A stretch of DNA of 64,000 nucleotides from Histomonas meleagridis (taxonomy: Eukaryota > Parabasalia > Tritrichomonadida > Dientamoebidae): the NCBI GenBank assembly GCA_020186115.1, contig WSYJ01000086.1:248001-312000 (forward strand), read 5' to 3'. The number at the start of each line of letters is the position of its first letter. Within the stretch, counting starts at the first letter, position 1. The position numbers and the translations under genes are program-made. Below, in pieces: positions 60,912-64,000 of this stretch. The notes below the pieces were generated by a model. The model saw nothing but the letters and a program-made list of their open reading frames with translations, was not told the origin of the DNA and ran no database searches.

Positions 60912-62560
60912 ATTTTCTGAATAAGAGTCAAACTTCTTTGACCAAATTTTATTCCCAAATGTCAGATATTTATAATTTAAAACAATCGTAATTAAGTCAA
61001 TTATTTTTGAATTATTTCTATCGTATGAAAATAATTTTTGGTAACACTTTATATACGACAATTACATGAATATGCCATCAATATATCCGAAATGTTTTGA
61101 GTTCATCAATATTTTCGATAGATTTGAAAAGAATATGATATCAATTTTTAATATAATCATGTAAAATAAATGATATTTCATTATTCATCAAATAATTTCT
61201 AAAAACTTTAATATTGACAAATATTCCGAGGGGCAGGGAAATCAACATCATTACATAGAATGTTGGAAAAATAATTTGCAAATTAAATTCGTATAGATAT
61301 TTATTCAATAGGATTGAACTTTTTGCTAAAATACAAAAATAAAATAAAGATACATCAAATAAATTCAATGATCGAGAATCGTTTCAATCAGAAAAAAACG
61401 TATCGATAGTCCCAAGATATTTCAAGGATGTGACTTACACAGAAACTATATCATTGATTATGAATCATTAATTAGGTCAAATAGATACATCATTAAGTTA
61501 TTACGAAAATTATCACATCATTCATTTTTTCAATAAATTCATAAATTCAAGGAAATCAAGATCTCATATAATTATTCGTAATAAATATCAAATCACGTTT
61601 CTATGATATAATATCAAAATTTTTAACGAAGCAAGAATCATTTAATTTGGCTGTTTACACATCACAATGATAGAAACAAATAACGTATCTTTTCGAGGAA
61701 ATAGTAAAATTTTAATAATATTTATCATCATTCGAATTCGCTCCTATCATATTTTATCGTTGCTGCTATCGTTTGATATAAATCATGCAAAAGTCGATTT
61801 TGTCACTTTTTGGAATGAAAGAATAGATTTATCTCGTGCTAATTATGATATTATTCTTAGATTTATATTAATCATAGATGTAACTATGTATATATATTAT
61901 ATATTCATGATATTAATATAGTGGGATGATTGCTATATACGATGGGTGGAAATCGCAAGTCGAGTTTAATATATATAGTATTATTAACTGGATTCATTTC
62001 CAACGATAGAATCGAATGAATGAAAAATCATCTGATTTATATTCAAGAACTGAAGCAATAAACCAAGAAAGTTAAATCACAAATACATATAATTAAAGAT
62101 TTAAAAATACAAAACCTATTATATGCATACTAAAAAATTAAACAAAATAGACAAAAATGCAAAAAATGATTACGTGAATCACAGATGTTTGAAAGAGAGA
62201 GATAAAATGAGATAGTAATTATTAAATGAGATATGAAATTATGTGTGTATATTGAAAGTCTAAATGTGATGGATAAAATGATAAAATATATATATTAATA
62301 AATTAGGTGTACTAAATCACAAATGAGAAAGACCAAATGATTTAATGAGCTGCACTGAAAGTTGAGATTAAAAACGAGAATATATGACACCCCGGGTAAA
62401 CCAACAATTATTGATTCAATATTTGTATATGAATATAATCAGAACAATTTTATATCACATTTCTGAAATTACCAAGGAATTCCCCGCCTTTTTTACACAA
62501 TTTTGTTGCTACTGAAATTTCAGGTTTGTCTGTAGCGAAAAACAATTCCTCAAATTTTAA
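60912..62560. other. 1.6-kb AT-rich region without supported genes
   Basis: Short frames at 61141-61368, 60816-61061 and 61667-61921 have no recognisable motifs. They probably include unidentifiable transposon debris. No RNA gene was seen. Confidence 0.45.
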
Positions 62561-62724
62561 TGAAGATCTAAAAGGCTAATTGTTTTCGCCATGATCAGCA
62601 CATTCAAAAAGTGAAATTTGATTAGAAAAAAATTTATTATATGAAAAAGTTATGTTCAAACGGTTATGAATGTAGTTTGCTATTTTGATGGAAAAAATCA
62701 AATACAAAGTTACATCTCTTATTA

Positions 62725-64000
62725 ATGAGTGTAATAAAATTAAAAAAAACAACTTTCCCATTCAACGGGTATATTAGTATAACAGAATTTGTTTCAAATG
62801 TTTCAAGAGAATCTAAATTACTTTATTCTGCAGCTCAAACAAGTTGCTGTAACAGAAGATATGTATTCGAATGTACATTTCATTTATTGATCCTGATGAC
62901 CATTCTCAAATCGTTTCATATGACTTTTTTTCAGATGAAACAGAAAATTTGTTTAAATTATTATTGAATGATATTAAACAATTTACACAAAAAAAAAATT
63001 TGTTTAATTGTTATGGATAGATATATGGCCCAATTCAATGCAGCTCATAATATCTTTCCTGAGACAATTATTGGATTTTGCTTAGTACACATCCAAAGAA
63101 ATCTTGAATTGCTCCACGACAACAAATTAATAATGGATATATTTTTTCATATTAAAATAATATACAATCTTGTAAAAGCTTTATAGAATATTTGACAAAT
63201 AAAATGAATAACATGGAAAATTCACCTGAAAAAGAACTTCTAAGTGAATTAATTAATTATAGACAACATCGGTTGCCATTGGATATGGCTTTAAAAAGCA
63301 TTCCTATAACTTATTTGAATACTGGAAAAATTGAATGTATTTTTTCGAAATTTGAATCGAATTATATATTGAATAACATTAACAAAATCGATTAAAATAT
63401 TAAATAATCTATCCAATTTATTAATAATTTAATCCATTTTTTTTTAATAAACAATGTTATTGATAATAAATTCATAATTAGACCTAATAAGGAAAATGAT
63501 AAAGTCGGACTTTTATATAAAATAGTAATAACAGATGAATATTTAAAAAACAGTATATATCCTCAAAATTATAATGACATTTGTTGTTGGTGTATTCGCA
63601 GAATACATAATCCTTAATATGCAATACCATGTAGGCATATTTCAAATAATAATAGAATAAAATTTAAAGAAGTACCATCAAGATATATTAGAGAAGAATC
63701 AGAAAAAATAAAAGGAAACTTAAAAATTATTAATAACAATGTTAAGGCTAAAAATAATTATGGTACAATAATGGCAAAAATTGCACCATACGCTGCAATT
63801 GCACATAAATATAATGATATCAAATATGCTTTTTGAAAAATTCTTTCAAGAAGCAGAACAAATTAAAATCATGCCTAATGAAGAATTGCTTTTAACAATA
63901 GCTCAAAAAGGACGTGCAAACACGAATATATCGAAAAACGTTCCATTTGGTAAGAAACAATTAAAGGGTGAAAAATATAGATGTAGCTATTGTGGCAATT
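62725..64000 (+). pseudogene. Mutator-like (MULE) transposase remnant with SWIM finger, runs off the window
   Basis: Across three frames the plus strand keeps MULE order: VSNVSRESKLLYSAAQTSCC, then VSYDFFSDETENLFKLLLND, then IVMDRYMAQFNAAHNIFPET and IIGFCLVHIQRNL. The last block is the catalytic Asp region and C-x2-H of MULE DDE enzymes. Downstream come KIVITDEYLKNSIYPQN and a SWIM zinc finger (CCWCIRRIHNP then CRH). A helical end (QEAEQIKIMPNEELLLTIAQ) and the start of a zinc knuckle (KYRCSYCGN) reach the window edge. There are several frameshifts and stops. It is a dead copy; the true 3' end lies beyond 64000. Confidence 0.8.

Noticed and set aside
61667-61921. 84-codon hydrophobic ORF
   Set aside because: Ile/Tyr/Phe-rich translation typical of AT-rich non-coding DNA.

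Overview
This looks like a nuclear chromosomal segment of a parabasalid flagellate, most likely a Tritrichomonas/Trichomonas-type trichomonad. The sequence is very AT-rich and the host genes are uninterrupted open frames. There are BspA-like leucine-rich-repeat surface proteins, ankyrin proteins with a DUF3447-type N-terminal region, and single-copy flagellar and trafficking genes. Many genes have a CA(C/T)TTT initiator-like element a few bases before the ATG. Many stop codons read TAAA, the trichomonad arrangement in which stop codon and poly(A) signal overlap. Both ends of the window are full of decayed DNA transposons. The species call is inference.

Layout. Positions 1-5.7 kb are a transposon graveyard: two Tc1/mariner transposases and two P-element-like transposases, all broken. 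Positions 6.2-7.7 kb hold a surface-protein gene with one in-frame TGA and the amino-terminal stub of an ankyrin-family gene. An Lgl/tomosyn-like trafficking protein (7.9-10.1 kb) follows. Then come two ankyrin loci (10.5-14.0 kb) in which single ankyrin repeats alternate with conserved AT-rich spacers that contain stop codons.

Positions 15.2-29.1 kb are mostly housekeeping: a Myb factor, an armadillo protein, a radial spoke head protein divergent from SmB, DJ-1, Tctex-type and LC8-type dynein light chains, a tetraspanin, a short Hsp70-like protein and 14-3-3. Two pseudogenes (ankyrin family and surface-protein family) lie between them. Positions 29.7-30.9 kb hold an orphan BspA cytoplasmic tail and an unidentified, less AT-rich remnant. 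Positions 31-55 kb hold a coiled-coil protein, AP-3 mu, a second coiled-coil protein, a membrane-anchored glycoside hydrolase-like protein, PP2A methylesterase, two His/Pro-rich paralogues, a TOG-domain microtubule protein, a BspA pseudogene, a PPP phosphatase, a giant alpha-helical protein, an armadillo protein and tRNA-Pro(UGG).

Positions 55.5-58.5 kb form a 3-kb unit bounded by imperfect terminal inverted repeats. It holds a Tc1/mariner transposase, a Myb fragment and a retroviral-type integrase, with a perfect 26-bp-arm hairpin near its right end. From 58.9 kb to the edge are zinc-knuckle, hAT, Tc1/mariner and MULE (SWIM-finger) transposase remnants.

Functionally the intact genes fall into flagellum and microtubule biology (radial spoke, LC8, Tctex, TOG protein), endomembrane traffic (Lgl/tomosyn-like, AP-3 mu), phosphorylation signalling (PPP phosphatase, PP2A methylesterase, 14-3-3), RNA processing (SmB) and the cell surface (tetraspanin, glycosidase-like, BspA relatives). 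Apparent non-ATG starts (TTG, GTG) were trimmed to the first in-frame ATG.
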